DNA of 64,000 nt from G963662905 sp963676415 (lineage in GTDB: Bacteria; Bacteroidota; Bacteroidia; Bacteroidales; WRLA01): contig OY781097.1 of NCBI GenBank assembly GCA_963676415.1, positions 744,001 to 808,000 on the forward strand, in the 5' to 3' direction. The stretch's first letter is position 1. Each line of letters opens with the position of its first letter. Below the pieces are notes generated by a model. It did no database searches, had not been told where the DNA came from, and saw only the letters and a list, made by a program, of their open reading frames with translations. The position numbers and the translations under genes were made by a program. This document shows, one piece after another, positions 56,071 through 64,000 of the stretch.

Positions 56071-57273
56071 TTAGTTATTAATCCGGATGCCCAATTGAAA
56101 TCCCGGATACATCTGAACACGTGTATTCTTATGTACGTCATCATAAACAGTCCAGGGCACAAATGGCGTTTCAAACACTTCTCCATTATCGCTGTTTTTG
56201 GAAACCAGCACATTCCATGAGGCACCGCAATACACGCTGAAATTCTCATGAAACTGCCAGGCAAATGACGTTCTGAATTTGTTCAGTAGATTTAACCTGT
56301 CGGTAAACCACTCATCTTCATTAATATGCATCGTCGAGGCTTCAACTGAAAGAGCTGTCTTTTCACTGGTTTTAATTAACGTACCAAAACCTGCTTCCCA
56401 GCCCCAATAAACTTTCTCATCATGCAATGAAGCGCCTACACCCAAAATGCTGTAAAACGCGCGTGTACCGGTTTTAAAACGCAGGTTGGCGTACATACTT
56501 TCGTTTGCCCCGATCTCAAAGGCACGGTAGCCATGCTTCACAATACTTATAAATCCAATAGCCACTCCATCAGAAATACTATCGGCATAATTGATTACGC
56601 CAATCTGCACCCCTTTCACTTTTTTTGCCACATTGATAAAACCGGCAATCTGGGCTCCATGAACATCATCTGTTGCCACGTTTGCAAAGCCTGCTACTTG
56701 TCCCCCCTTAGAATCGCCATGGGTCACATTAGCAAAACCGGCTGCCTGAAAAGATGTTGAGTTTCCTTTGACCACATTGGCAAAACCGGCAATCTGTGCA
56801 CCATCCTGACTACCATTGGTCACATTGGCAAAACCGGCTGCCTGAAAGGCTTTTGCGCTATCTGTTACTACATTGGCAAAACCGGCAAACTGTGCACCCT
56901 GCATCCTGCCTTTATTCACATTCGCAAAACCTGAGAACATCGCCCCATGGCTTTTACTTAGGTTCACATTGGCAAATCCCGAAAACTGGACTCCCTGCAT
57001 TTCCGATTTGATGATACCAGCAAATCCACTGAATTCTACGCCATGCAAGCCACCATTAAAGCCCGAAAACAGGTTCATTGAAAAACGGTTGTCGGTGCTC
57101 CATGACGCCATACCATTGGTTCCCAAAGGTGTAACCAAAGTAATCTGAAAAGGCATTTGTTTCATTTTCGTACTGTCTGTTTCCGAAGCCTTCACTCTTG
57201 CATTAAAAAAGCCTATCAACACGCACATCATTACTACACTGATTTTTGTCATTCTCTTTTTCATTTTTATCAT
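56071..57273 (-). CDS. Surface protein with GFAN repeats (LA_2272-like)
   Basis: The 400-residue protein has a signal peptide (MKKRMTKISVVMMCVLIGFF). About ten tandem units of roughly 18-20 residues follow, with the core GxQFSGFANV/GAQIAGFANVV (residues about 75-250). A C-terminal region resembling the end of an outer-membrane barrel has alternating aromatic strands and ends FQLGIRINN. The repeats resemble the LA_2272 surface repeat family. A homologous but longer protein lies at 61.7-63.5 kb. Function is unknown. Confidence 0.82.
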   Translation of the reverse strand: MIKMKKRMTKISVVMMCVLIGFFNARVKASETDSTKMKQMPFQITLVTPLGTNGMASWSTDNRFSMNLFSGFNGGLHGVEFSGFAGIIKSEMQGVQFSGFANVNLSKSHGAMFSGFANVNKGRMQGAQFAGFANVVTDSAKAFQAAGFANVTNGSQDGAQIAGFANVVKGNSTSFQAAGFANVTHGDSKGGQVAGFANVATDDVHGAQIAGFINVAKKVKGVQIGVINYADSISDGVAIGFISIVKHGYRAFEIGANESMYANLRFKTGTRAFYSILGVGASLHDEKVYWGWEAGFGTLIKTSEKTALSVEASTMHINEDEWFTDRLNLLNKFRTSFAWQFHENFSVYCGASWNVLVSKNSDNGEVFETPFVPWTVYDDVHKNTRVQMYPGFQLGIRINN

Positions 57274-57518
57274 TTTTTTGGTTTGTAATTTCTGCTCGTA
57301 CTATGATGACACGCTCTTTTGAAATTACCCCTATCGTGAGTATGAAAAAAAACTGAAAAGACAGGATTTTGAAAATCAAACACGTTCTTCAAAAACATAA
57401 TCTATTATATTTGAAGCATATAGCACAATAACCATAAAAGAAAAAAATTCGCGTGCACGCATAAGAAGCGAATAAAATTATCTTTGCGTCACTTGATCGA
57501 AATGATATCCTGTTTTCT

Positions 57519-58925
57519 ATGGTATTTAGCTCGACATTTTTTCTGTTTTTCTTTTTGCCTTTGGTTTTACTGGGCAATTTTTTATTAAAAAACCAGTGGC
57601 GGAATACATTCCTGCTTTTGGCCAGCCTCAGCTTTTATGCCTGGGGCGAATTTGAGCTGGTTTTCCTGATGATGGGAAGCATACTGATGAACTATCTTTT
57701 TGGCCGCCTGATATCCGCCACGGATCAAGCAAATAAAAGCAGGAAAACAGTATTCCTGGCTACAGGGATTTCGCTCAACCTATTGGTTCTGTTTTATTTT
57801 AAATATGCGCATTTTTTTCTGGAAAACCTCCGGGCCATGGGCTTTGAAACCGGCTGGACTGCGGAAGGCGTGCGGTTACCGATAGGCGTTTCTTTTTTCA
57901 CTTTTCAGAATATTTCTTATTTAGCAGATGTTTATTGGGATAAAGTCAGGGCACAAAAAAACCTGATCCGTCTGGGACTGTACGTTTCTCTTTTCCCGCA
58001 GCTGATTGCCGGCCCGATTGTGCGCTATGTCGATATCGCCAAAGAAATTGCACATCGCACGATCAGCAACAGCTTGTTTACCGAAGGCATTATTCGCTTT
58101 ATCCGCGGACTGGCCAAAAAGGTAATGGTTGCAAATACTGCAGCCGTAATTGTTGATCAATGCTTTGCCCTGCCTGCCGAAGATCTTTCCGGGGCACTAT
58201 CCTGGCTCGCGATCGGCGCTTATGCTTTGCAGATTTATTTTGACTTTTCCGGATATTCCGATATGGCGATTGGGTTGGGCAAGATGCTGGGATTTAATTT
58301 CAGGGAAAATTTTCTTCATCCATACACAGCCACATCTTTGCGCGATTTCTGGCGACGGTGGCATATCTCCCTCTCCACATGGTTTCGCGATTACCTCTAC
58401 ATCCCGCTGGGCGGAAACCGAAAAGGGCCCATGCGCACCTACTTCAACTTGCTTTTTGTTTTCTTTATTACCGGTCTTTGGCATGGCGCAAGCTGGAATT
58501 TTGTACTCTGGGGCATGTTCCACGGCTTTTTCCTTCTGCTGGAACGCGCCACATCAAACATAAAAATCAAAATACCCCAGTTTTTCAGACATCTATACCT
58601 GATTTTGGTCGTGCTTACATCTTGGGTATTTTTCCGCGCCGACAGTCTGGAATACGCCATAAGCTTTGCCAAACAAATGTTCTCTTTTGCGCCCGGAAAC
58701 GATCCCTATCCCCTGACTTTTCTCAATACATTCTCCGTTGTTGTGCTCATTATCGGGATTTTGTTTTCGACGCCGATACGCGGAATCATTGAACGCAAAG
58801 CCAAAGAAAAAATGCCCAAAAGCTGGCCGTATTTTCGATATGCTTCTTATGCGGCGCTTTTCGTGATAACGGTTTTGATGCTGGCAGGATCAACCTATAA
58901 CCCTTTTATTTATTTTCGCTTTTAA
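57519..58925 (+). CDS. MBOAT-family O-acyltransferase (AlgI-like)
   Basis: The 468-residue polytopic membrane protein starts MVFSSTFFLFFFLPLVLLGN. It carries the MBOAT motifs LPIGVSFFTFQNISYLADVY, DFWRRWHISLSTWFRDYLYI and the catalytic His in FFITGLWHGASWNFVLWG. It would move acetyl groups across the inner membrane for acetylation of an extracellular polysaccharide. The AlgJ/AlgX-like partner gene starts two bases downstream. Confidence 0.95.
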   Translation: MVFSSTFFLFFFLPLVLLGNFLLKNQWRNTFLLLASLSFYAWGEFELVFLMMGSILMNYLFGRLISATDQANKSRKTVFLATGISLNLLVLFYFKYAHFFLENLRAMGFETGWTAEGVRLPIGVSFFTFQNISYLADVYWDKVRAQKNLIRLGLYVSLFPQLIAGPIVRYVDIAKEIAHRTISNSLFTEGIIRFIRGLAKKVMVANTAAVIVDQCFALPAEDLSGALSWLAIGAYALQIYFDFSGYSDMAIGLGKMLGFNFRENFLHPYTATSLRDFWRRWHISLSTWFRDYLYIPLGGNRKGPMRTYFNLLFVFFITGLWHGASWNFVLWGMFHGFFLLLERATSNIKIKIPQFFRHLYLILVVLTSWVFFRADSLEYAISFAKQMFSFAPGNDPYPLTFLNTFSVVVLIIGILFSTPIRGIIERKAKEKMPKSWPYFRYASYAALFVITVLMLAGSTYNPFIYFRF

Positions 58926-58926
58926 T

Positions 58927-60183
58927 ATGGAAATGAGCATATTACATATCATCGATCAATCTTCATTTTCTGTTTCGGCAATCCTCAGCCTGATTGATTT
59001 CACACAATTGCTCCATTGGGTTTTCATTTTTCCTGCCTTGCTTTTAATACTGCTCATTCTTAAACTAGTAACAAAATCGCCTGAAGGTTCAGTTGCCATC
59101 AAATTCAACGCAAATTCGGTTTTTATCGGATTTTTCTTCCTGATATTGCTTTTGCCCTCATTTGCCAAAATACTGGGTGAAGAATCAAAACCAACATTTG
59201 AAAAACGGAAACTTGCAGAAGAACCGAAAGGCAATTTCGGCAGAGATTTTCCACAAAATTTTGAAAGCTGGTACAGTGATCATTTTGGCCTGCGATCTGA
59301 GATGATTTCATTATTTAACAGATTTAAAATCAGTGCATTTAAAGTAAGTCCCATGCCGGAAAAGCTCCGGTTTGGCAAAGATGGGTTTATATTTTATAAC
59401 GACCGCGCAGACCATATTTATGAAAGTTACACCAAACGAAACCTGCTTGATTCGGCCTCGCTGGCAAAGAAAATCAAGAGGTTAAAAAGCAGGACACGAA
59501 AAGCCCGAAAAAACGGGCAGCGCTTTGTTTGCGGTTTCTGGCCAAACAAACACAGTATTTATCCCGATAAACTGCCCCTGTCCATTAAAATGCAGATAAA
59601 AAACGGACAATCACTGGCCGATCAGATTGCAAGCCAATTAAAGGGTGAAGGGCTACAATTTATTGATGTACGGCCCGCAATAAAAACAGCTTCGAAAAAA
59701 CAACAAACGTATTGCAAACTCGATACACACTGGAATCTATTTGGTGCCTTTGCGGGATATAGCTCCATGATCCAACAAATCTTTGGCCCGGACAGCCTCG
59801 ATATCTTAACTGAAAAAGATTACAAAATAAGCCGAAAACTCGTCCGAACCGGTGATTTAGTGCGCATGACAGGCGTTGACAGCATCAGTGGATATACTGA
59901 CAACATAGCCGTTTTTACGCTGAAAAGCGGGGAAACATATCGTTGGGCAGATGCCGTAAATTTGCCCAAGAATGTTAGTATGACAGTGAACCCAGAGGCC
60001 AGAAATAAATTAACAATCCTGATTTTTGGAGATTCTTATCTCGATGCCGTAAAACCCTTTTTCGCCAATGATTTTGAAAAAGTGATATTTTCACACACAC
60101 CATATAAATATGAGTTCATCAAAAAATATGGTCCCGACATCATTATTCATTGTCCCGTAGAACGATATATAATTTTGCTGTAG
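58927..60183 (+). CDS. AlgJ/AlgX-like (DHHW) acetyltransferase partner
   Basis: The 418-residue product has two N-terminal membrane segments. A periplasmic SGNH-like domain follows with NFGRDFPQNFESWYSDHFGL, GFWPNKHSIYPDKLPL, the signature CKLDTHWNLFGAFAGY and ILIFGDSYLDAV. Such proteins accept the acetyl group from the AlgI-type partner and put it on a polysaccharide. No polymer synthesis genes are nearby, so the substrate is unknown. Confidence 0.9.
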   Translation: MEMSILHIIDQSSFSVSAILSLIDFTQLLHWVFIFPALLLILLILKLVTKSPEGSVAIKFNANSVFIGFFFLILLLPSFAKILGEESKPTFEKRKLAEEPKGNFGRDFPQNFESWYSDHFGLRSEMISLFNRFKISAFKVSPMPEKLRFGKDGFIFYNDRADHIYESYTKRNLLDSASLAKKIKRLKSRTRKARKNGQRFVCGFWPNKHSIYPDKLPLSIKMQIKNGQSLADQIASQLKGEGLQFIDVRPAIKTASKKQQTYCKLDTHWNLFGAFAGYSSMIQQIFGPDSLDILTEKDYKISRKLVRTGDLVRMTGVDSISGYTDNIAVFTLKSGETYRWADAVNLPKNVSMTVNPEARNKLTILIFGDSYLDAVKPFFANDFEKVIFSHTPYKYEFIKKYGPDIIIHCPVERYIILL

Positions 60184-60538
60184 ATCGTAATATTCAAAAA
60201 TTATTTCTTCTAAAAAATTCAGAGCAATCAAGAGGTCAAAAGCCCCAAAAACATCATTTCTTGTACTATAATACAATTTTATTATGGTTATTTTGTATTA
60301 CACTACAAATAATCATTAAAGTTAGAAAATACAATTAAAATGATATAGCATAACATATTTACAAACTGCTTTCTCGTTTAACAAAAAACAAATCCCAGAC
60401 CCAAAGGGGAAATATAATGGACAGAAAACTTAACTTTGATAAGCAATTAGGAAATAAAACCCAATTCTGTCACTTTTTGCATTGTAATACAAAATTATTA
60501 TAGTATTTTTGCATTACAATGCAAAAAACTTGAAAAAA
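60184..60538. other. Intergenic region with two related promoter/operator elements
   Basis: There is no gene here. The region contains a diverged 52-bp element at 60261-60312 and a better-kept copy at 60477-60528, 216 bp apart. Both have TTG-N5-TAATACAA, then TTATTAT, then a TATTTT-rich stretch and an ATTAC core. Confidence 0.75.
60474..60527 (+). promoter_or_regulatory. Promoter with a perfect 15-bp inverted repeat before the ATPase gene
   Basis: The arms TTTTTGCATTGTAAT (60474-60488) and ATTACAATGCAAAAA (60513-60527) are exact reverse complements 24 bp apart. They enclose TTG (60482-60484), 19 bp, then TATTTTTG (60504-60511), a full Bacteroidota promoter. A dimeric regulator bound to both arms would cover the -33 box and the start site. 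Alternatively the arms form an RNA/DNA hairpin. Confidence 0.75.
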
Positions 60539-61669
60539 ATGATTCTTCGCAGCATAGAACAAAGCATCATCAAGGAAGCATTCTCCGGCAAAGCCATTAT
60601 TATTCTTGGCCCCCGCCAAAGTGGAAAAAGCACACTTATGCGCAGCATCCGACAAAAGATCGATAGAAAATCCCTATATCTTGATTGTGATGATCCGCAA
60701 ACGCGCTCATTGCTTCACAACCAATCTACACCGAACCTCATAAGATTAGCTGGAGATAACGAACTCATCTTTATTGATGAAGCTCAAAGAGTTGAAAATA
60801 TTGGCCTCACAATAAAACAGATACATGACAATACGGCTAATTGTCAAATTATTGCTTCGGGTTCATCTGCTTTAGAACTTGCCAATAAAATCAACGAACC
60901 ACTTACCGGAAGGAAATGGACTTTTCATTTATATCCGATTGCATTCGGTGAGCTCAGAAACCATAGCTCATGGTTTGACGAAATAAGATTGCTGGAAACA
61001 CGTCTAATTTATGGATCATATCCTGATGTAATTAACAATCCGGGCAATGAAAAAGAAATTCTGAACAACCTAAGCGAGAGCTATTTGTATAAAGACATTT
61101 TTACTTTTCAGGAAGTACGCAAGCCTCAACTTATTCAAAAACTTTTGCAATTACTCGCTTTTCAAATTGCTTCCGAAGTAAGTTACAATGAACTGGCCAA
61201 CAACTTACAAGTAAATACCAGAACTATTGAAAAATATATTGATCTACTGGAAAAGGCTTTCGTTATTTTTCGGCTGCCCGCATTAAGCCGCAATAGCAGA
61301 AATGAAATCAAGAAAGGAAAAAAAATCTATTTTTATGATAATGGCATAAGAAACAGCTTAATAAGTAATTTCCAATCATTAGACTTAAGAAATGACAAAG
61401 GAGCTCTATGGGAGAATTACCTTGTTTCGGAACGCCTGAAACGAAATGCATATACCAATCATTTATGCAACAGTTATTTCTGGCGCACAACGCAACAACA
61501 GGAGATTGACTACATTGAAGAATATGATGGCGTGCTGCACGCATATGAGTTTAAATGGGATCAAAAAAATAATGCCCGTTTATCAAAAACATTCCAGAAT
61601 ACTTATGCAGAACATGAATTTATAATTATTCACAAAGAAAACTATACAGATTTTATAGATATTCCATAG
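60539..61669 (+). CDS. AAA-family ATPase with DUF4143 C-terminal domain
   Basis: The product of about 376 residues, from MILRSIEQSIIKEAFSGKAI, has Walker A GPRQSGKSTLM and Walker B ELIFIDEAQRV. It also has GSSALELANKINEPLTGRKW, the DUF4143 nuclease-like domain (LWENYLVSERLKRNAYTNHL, EIDYIEEYDGVLHAYEFKW) and a winged-helix linker. These ATPases are common accessory genes in Bacteroidota with unclear roles, perhaps toxin or defence related. It lies alone, with its own promoter and inverted repeat. Confidence 0.9.
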   Translation: MILRSIEQSIIKEAFSGKAIIILGPRQSGKSTLMRSIRQKIDRKSLYLDCDDPQTRSLLHNQSTPNLIRLAGDNELIFIDEAQRVENIGLTIKQIHDNTANCQIIASGSSALELANKINEPLTGRKWTFHLYPIAFGELRNHSSWFDEIRLLETRLIYGSYPDVINNPGNEKEILNNLSESYLYKDIFTFQEVRKPQLIQKLLQLLAFQIASEVSYNELANNLQVNTRTIEKYIDLLEKAFVIFRLPALSRNSRNEIKKGKKIYFYDNGIRNSLISNFQSLDLRNDKGALWENYLVSERLKRNAYTNHLCNSYFWRTTQQQEIDYIEEYDGVLHAYEFKWDQKNNARLSKTFQNTYAEHEFIIIHKENYTDFIDIP

Positions 61670-61674
61670 ATAAA

Positions 61675-63546
61675 CTAAAAAGCCCGCAAGCCAATGGTTG
61701 CGCCGAGGTATAACTGATGCCAGGTATTTCCGTTCTGTTTGTTCAGCAGTTCCATTCCGCCAAAGTGTGCGCGTGCATCTGCTTTGTCGTCTTCCGTAAT
61801 CAGATAACGCAGTTGAGGCCCGGTATAAAATTCTGCTCCCTGAAACATCCTGAATATCAGCGTGGGCTGAAACTGCATTAAGTTCCCGCTTAACTCTTCT
61901 TTTTCCTGATCCAAAACTGCATGCCAGCTCAAATCAGTTGACAAAGCCCAGTGTTTTCCTTGCAGCAGAACAGATCCTAAACCGGCTCCGGCCTGCATAA
62001 ACCTTTTCATATCAGAACCAAAGGAAATCACGGAATATAATGCGGGCACTCCTCCTTTATAACTGATATTCAATGGAAACACATCACTGGCAGAAATATC
62101 CAGTTTGTGATAACCACGCCATACAAAATTCAACAATCCAATCGGCACACCTCTTTCAACGCTGTCAACTATATTCACAATACCGATTTGCACTCCACGA
62201 AGATTTTTTGCAATATTGAGAAAGCCTGCAATTTGCACTCCCTGGCTTTTACCGAGTGCGATGTTTCCAAAACCTGCGATCTGTACGCCTTTTAGGTTGT
62301 CAGAAACATTGGCAAAACCTGAAACCTGCGCCATATTTACGTCGCCCCGGGCATAATTTCCAAAGCCCGAAAGCTGGAGCATCCGAACATCGCCATGCGC
62401 CCAGTTGGCAAAGCCAGATATCTGAGCGCCATCAACATTTTTAGTGGTAATATTGGCAAAACCGGCCAATTGCACACCGCTCATGCCTCCTTTAAGCGTA
62501 TTGACAAAACCCGAAATCTGCATCCCGGAAAGCGTATCCATAAGCACATTGCCCCAGCCCGAAAGCTGCACCCCATCAAGGCTTCCGCCAAGATAATTGA
62601 AAAATCCGGAAGTTTGCCAACCTTTGCCTTTTCCTCCAACAACATTGCTGAAACCAGCAAATTGCCATCCATTGATATCACCGCTGATCACATTGGCAAA
62701 TCCAGCAATCTCCGTACCGTTCAGACCACCGGCATAACCTGCAATAATATTGATGCTCAGGTTATTGGTACGTGTTCCGCTCATTTTGTAATTACTCCCC
62801 AAAAACGGCAACAAAGAAACCTGAACCGGCTTATTATCATACATTTTAACATTTTCTGCGGTAAGCACAGCTTCGCGTGGCACCAACATCTTTGCTATCG
62901 GTCTTTGACTATAAGCCGGAATGCTGTCCATCGAGATGGTGCTCAGGTTTTGTGCCAGAGGAAACTTTGTCCAAAGGGCTATTTTCATCTGACTGAAATC
63001 GGTTTCTTTCGGATATAGCAAACTGTCCTGATATCCCCTTTTCGAAAACAAAAGTGGCAGGGCTTCTTTTTTGGAAACTAAGGAAAAACGGCCATCAGCA
63101 TCCGTTAAAGTACTCACATTGATTTCCGGCAACAATACACTTACATCAGAAAGCGGTTTTCCGCTGGAAGCATCTGTTACCAATCCACTGAATTGATAAT
63201 GTTTTCCTTTCGGTTTTGCCTTCGTTTCTTCAGGCGGCAAAATGATAACGTGCTCATTAACAACCTTCAGGCGCATTCCTTTTGGAAGAATTTTTTCGAG
63301 GACTTTATTGAGCTTTTCATCTTGAGCGAAGACATCAACCTTTTTGCCCTGATCAAAAGTATTCGGATTGTAGGAAAAATACACCTGATTTTCATCTTCA
63401 ATACGGTCAAGCACTGCCAAAAGCTGTTCGCTACTGGCATTCAGGTTAATCCTACGGTTTAATGGATTTTCCTGTGCAATTATCCGCAGGGGAAAAAAAA
63501 GCGTTAATACAATCAGAAAGTATAGCTGTTTATTTAAGGATTTCAT
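61675..63546 (-). CDS. STN and carboxypeptidase-like domain protein with GFAN repeats
   Basis: The 623-residue protein has a signal peptide (MKSLNKQLYFLIVLTLFFPL), then a secretin/TonB N-terminal STN domain (residues about 30-110), then a CarboxypepD_reg-like domain (FSGLVTDASSGKPLSDVSVL). About ten GFAN-type units follow (VQLSGWGNVL, VQLAGFANIT, AQVSGFANVS, VQIAGFLNIA) and a barrel-like C-terminus ending LYLGATIGLRAF. STN and regulatory domains normally start SusC receptors or sigma-regulator transducers; here they are joined to LA_2272-like repeats. It overlaps the fecR-like gene upstream by 17 bp. Confidence 0.85.
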   Translation of the reverse strand: MKSLNKQLYFLIVLTLFFPLRIIAQENPLNRRINLNASSEQLLAVLDRIEDENQVYFSYNPNTFDQGKKVDVFAQDEKLNKVLEKILPKGMRLKVVNEHVIILPPEETKAKPKGKHYQFSGLVTDASSGKPLSDVSVLLPEINVSTLTDADGRFSLVSKKEALPLLFSKRGYQDSLLYPKETDFSQMKIALWTKFPLAQNLSTISMDSIPAYSQRPIAKMLVPREAVLTAENVKMYDNKPVQVSLLPFLGSNYKMSGTRTNNLSINIIAGYAGGLNGTEIAGFANVISGDINGWQFAGFSNVVGGKGKGWQTSGFFNYLGGSLDGVQLSGWGNVLMDTLSGMQISGFVNTLKGGMSGVQLAGFANITTKNVDGAQISGFANWAHGDVRMLQLSGFGNYARGDVNMAQVSGFANVSDNLKGVQIAGFGNIALGKSQGVQIAGFLNIAKNLRGVQIGIVNIVDSVERGVPIGLLNFVWRGYHKLDISASDVFPLNISYKGGVPALYSVISFGSDMKRFMQAGAGLGSVLLQGKHWALSTDLSWHAVLDQEKEELSGNLMQFQPTLIFRMFQGAEFYTGPQLRYLITEDDKADARAHFGGMELLNKQNGNTWHQLYLGATIGLRAF

Positions 63547-64000
63547 AGCTGTTTACGCCAATCTCTTTCAGTTTCAAATCGTGGGTAATACAAATAATTT
63601 CCAGGATATCCCTTGCCGATTCATCTTCAAAACGTGCATTAATCCTGAGATTCGAGATTTCATCCTGCTTAAATTCAATCCGGATTTGATACAACTTTCC
63701 AATTTTCCGCAACACCTCTTCAAGATTTGCATTCCGGAAAACCAGGCGCTGGTTACGCCAAAACTGGCTATCATCAAGTTCTGTTTCCACTTCCCGGGCT
63801 TTTGAGCCGCCTTTGGGCAAAAGCGCATTTTGTCCTTTTCGGACGATTATTTTTTCCGCAGCATCATCAAGGGGACCAAAGCTGACTTTCCCACGATCCA
63901 CATTCAGCAAAACCCCTTCCCTGGTCTTGGAATTGAGGTTAAAACTAGTTCCCAGCACTCTAACTTCAGCAGCTCCGGCGATAATTTTGAACGGAAGCTG
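63530..64000 (-). CDS. FecR-type anti-sigma regulator (5' end beyond window)
   Basis: The visible part reads QLPFKIIAGAAEVRVLGTSF, the conserved FecR core. DRGKVSFGPL, the end of the FecR domain, and a C-terminal STN-like domain (LEEVLRKIGKLYQIRIEFKQ) follow. It is cut at its N-terminus by the window edge. FecR proteins pass a signal from an outer-membrane transducer to an ECF sigma factor. Here the next gene encodes an STN-GFAN protein, the likely transducer, and a sigma factor gene should lie just outside the window. Confidence 0.92.
   Translation of the reverse strand, partial: QLPFKIIAGAAEVRVLGTSFNLNSKTREGVLLNVDRGKVSFGPLDDAAEKIIVRKGQNALLPKGGSKAREVETELDDSQFWRNQRLVFRNANLEEVLRKIGKLYQIRIEFKQDEISNLRINARFEDESARDILEIICITHDLKLKEIGVNSYEILK

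Overview
The window comes from a member of the Bacteroidota, probably class Bacteroidia. The signs are promoters of the TTG-N19-TAnnTTTG type, almost no Shine-Dalgarno sequences, a type IX secretion C-terminal tail on a C10 peptidase, an ExbB-x-ExbD-ExbD operon, FecR/STN proteins and a B12-dependent ribonucleotide reductase. I cannot name a genus from sequence alone.

Layout. 1-5.5 kb: a minus-strand operon of an NMT1/THI5-like binding protein, a SpoIIE-type phosphatase, a TPR histidine kinase and a LytTR regulator (cut by the window edge). 5.8-15.9 kb: one CRISPR array of 154 intact 29-nt repeats by my manual count. It is transcribed on the minus strand from a leader at 15909-16115. 16.1-26.9 kb: a minus-strand type I (I-B-like) cas locus in the order cas6, a gap, a 69-codon ORF, cas3, cas8, cas7, cas5, a 149-aa unknown gene, a broken RAYT transposase, cas4, a four-helix-bundle gene, cas1, cas2. 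27-30 kb: a lipoprotein gene between direct repeats, three head-to-tail copies of a RAYT segment, and a WYL regulator. 31-64 kb: ordinary chromosome with two tRNAs, tatD, ansA, dusB, nrdJ, exbB/exbD, an AlgI/AlgJ-like pair, and two proteins rich in GFAN-type repeats, one of which follows a fecR gene.

The most interesting element is in the gap between cas6 and the cas3 operon. On the plus strand, opposite to the cas genes, lies a degenerate CRISPR repeat (about 25930-25958) ending in the same GGAATTGAAAT as the real repeat. It has a Bacteroidota -7 box 21 nt upstream and a weak hairpin with a T run downstream. The pseudo-spacer after it matches a site 104 bp away at 12 of its first 14 positions. 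The two mismatches are at positions 6 and 12, which type I crRNAs do not pair. The site lies beside the putative promoter of the cas3 operon. This fits a crRNA-like guide with which Cascade represses its own genes (CreR/CreA-like), here in a Bacteroidota type I locus.

The array records several rearrangements: a five-spacer block and a two-spacer block occur twice, two neighbouring spacers differ only by one terminal base, and two spacers target the same sequence from opposite strands. Palindromes, RAYT fragments, tandem units and direct repeats surround the cas genes and suggest that this flank is structurally active.
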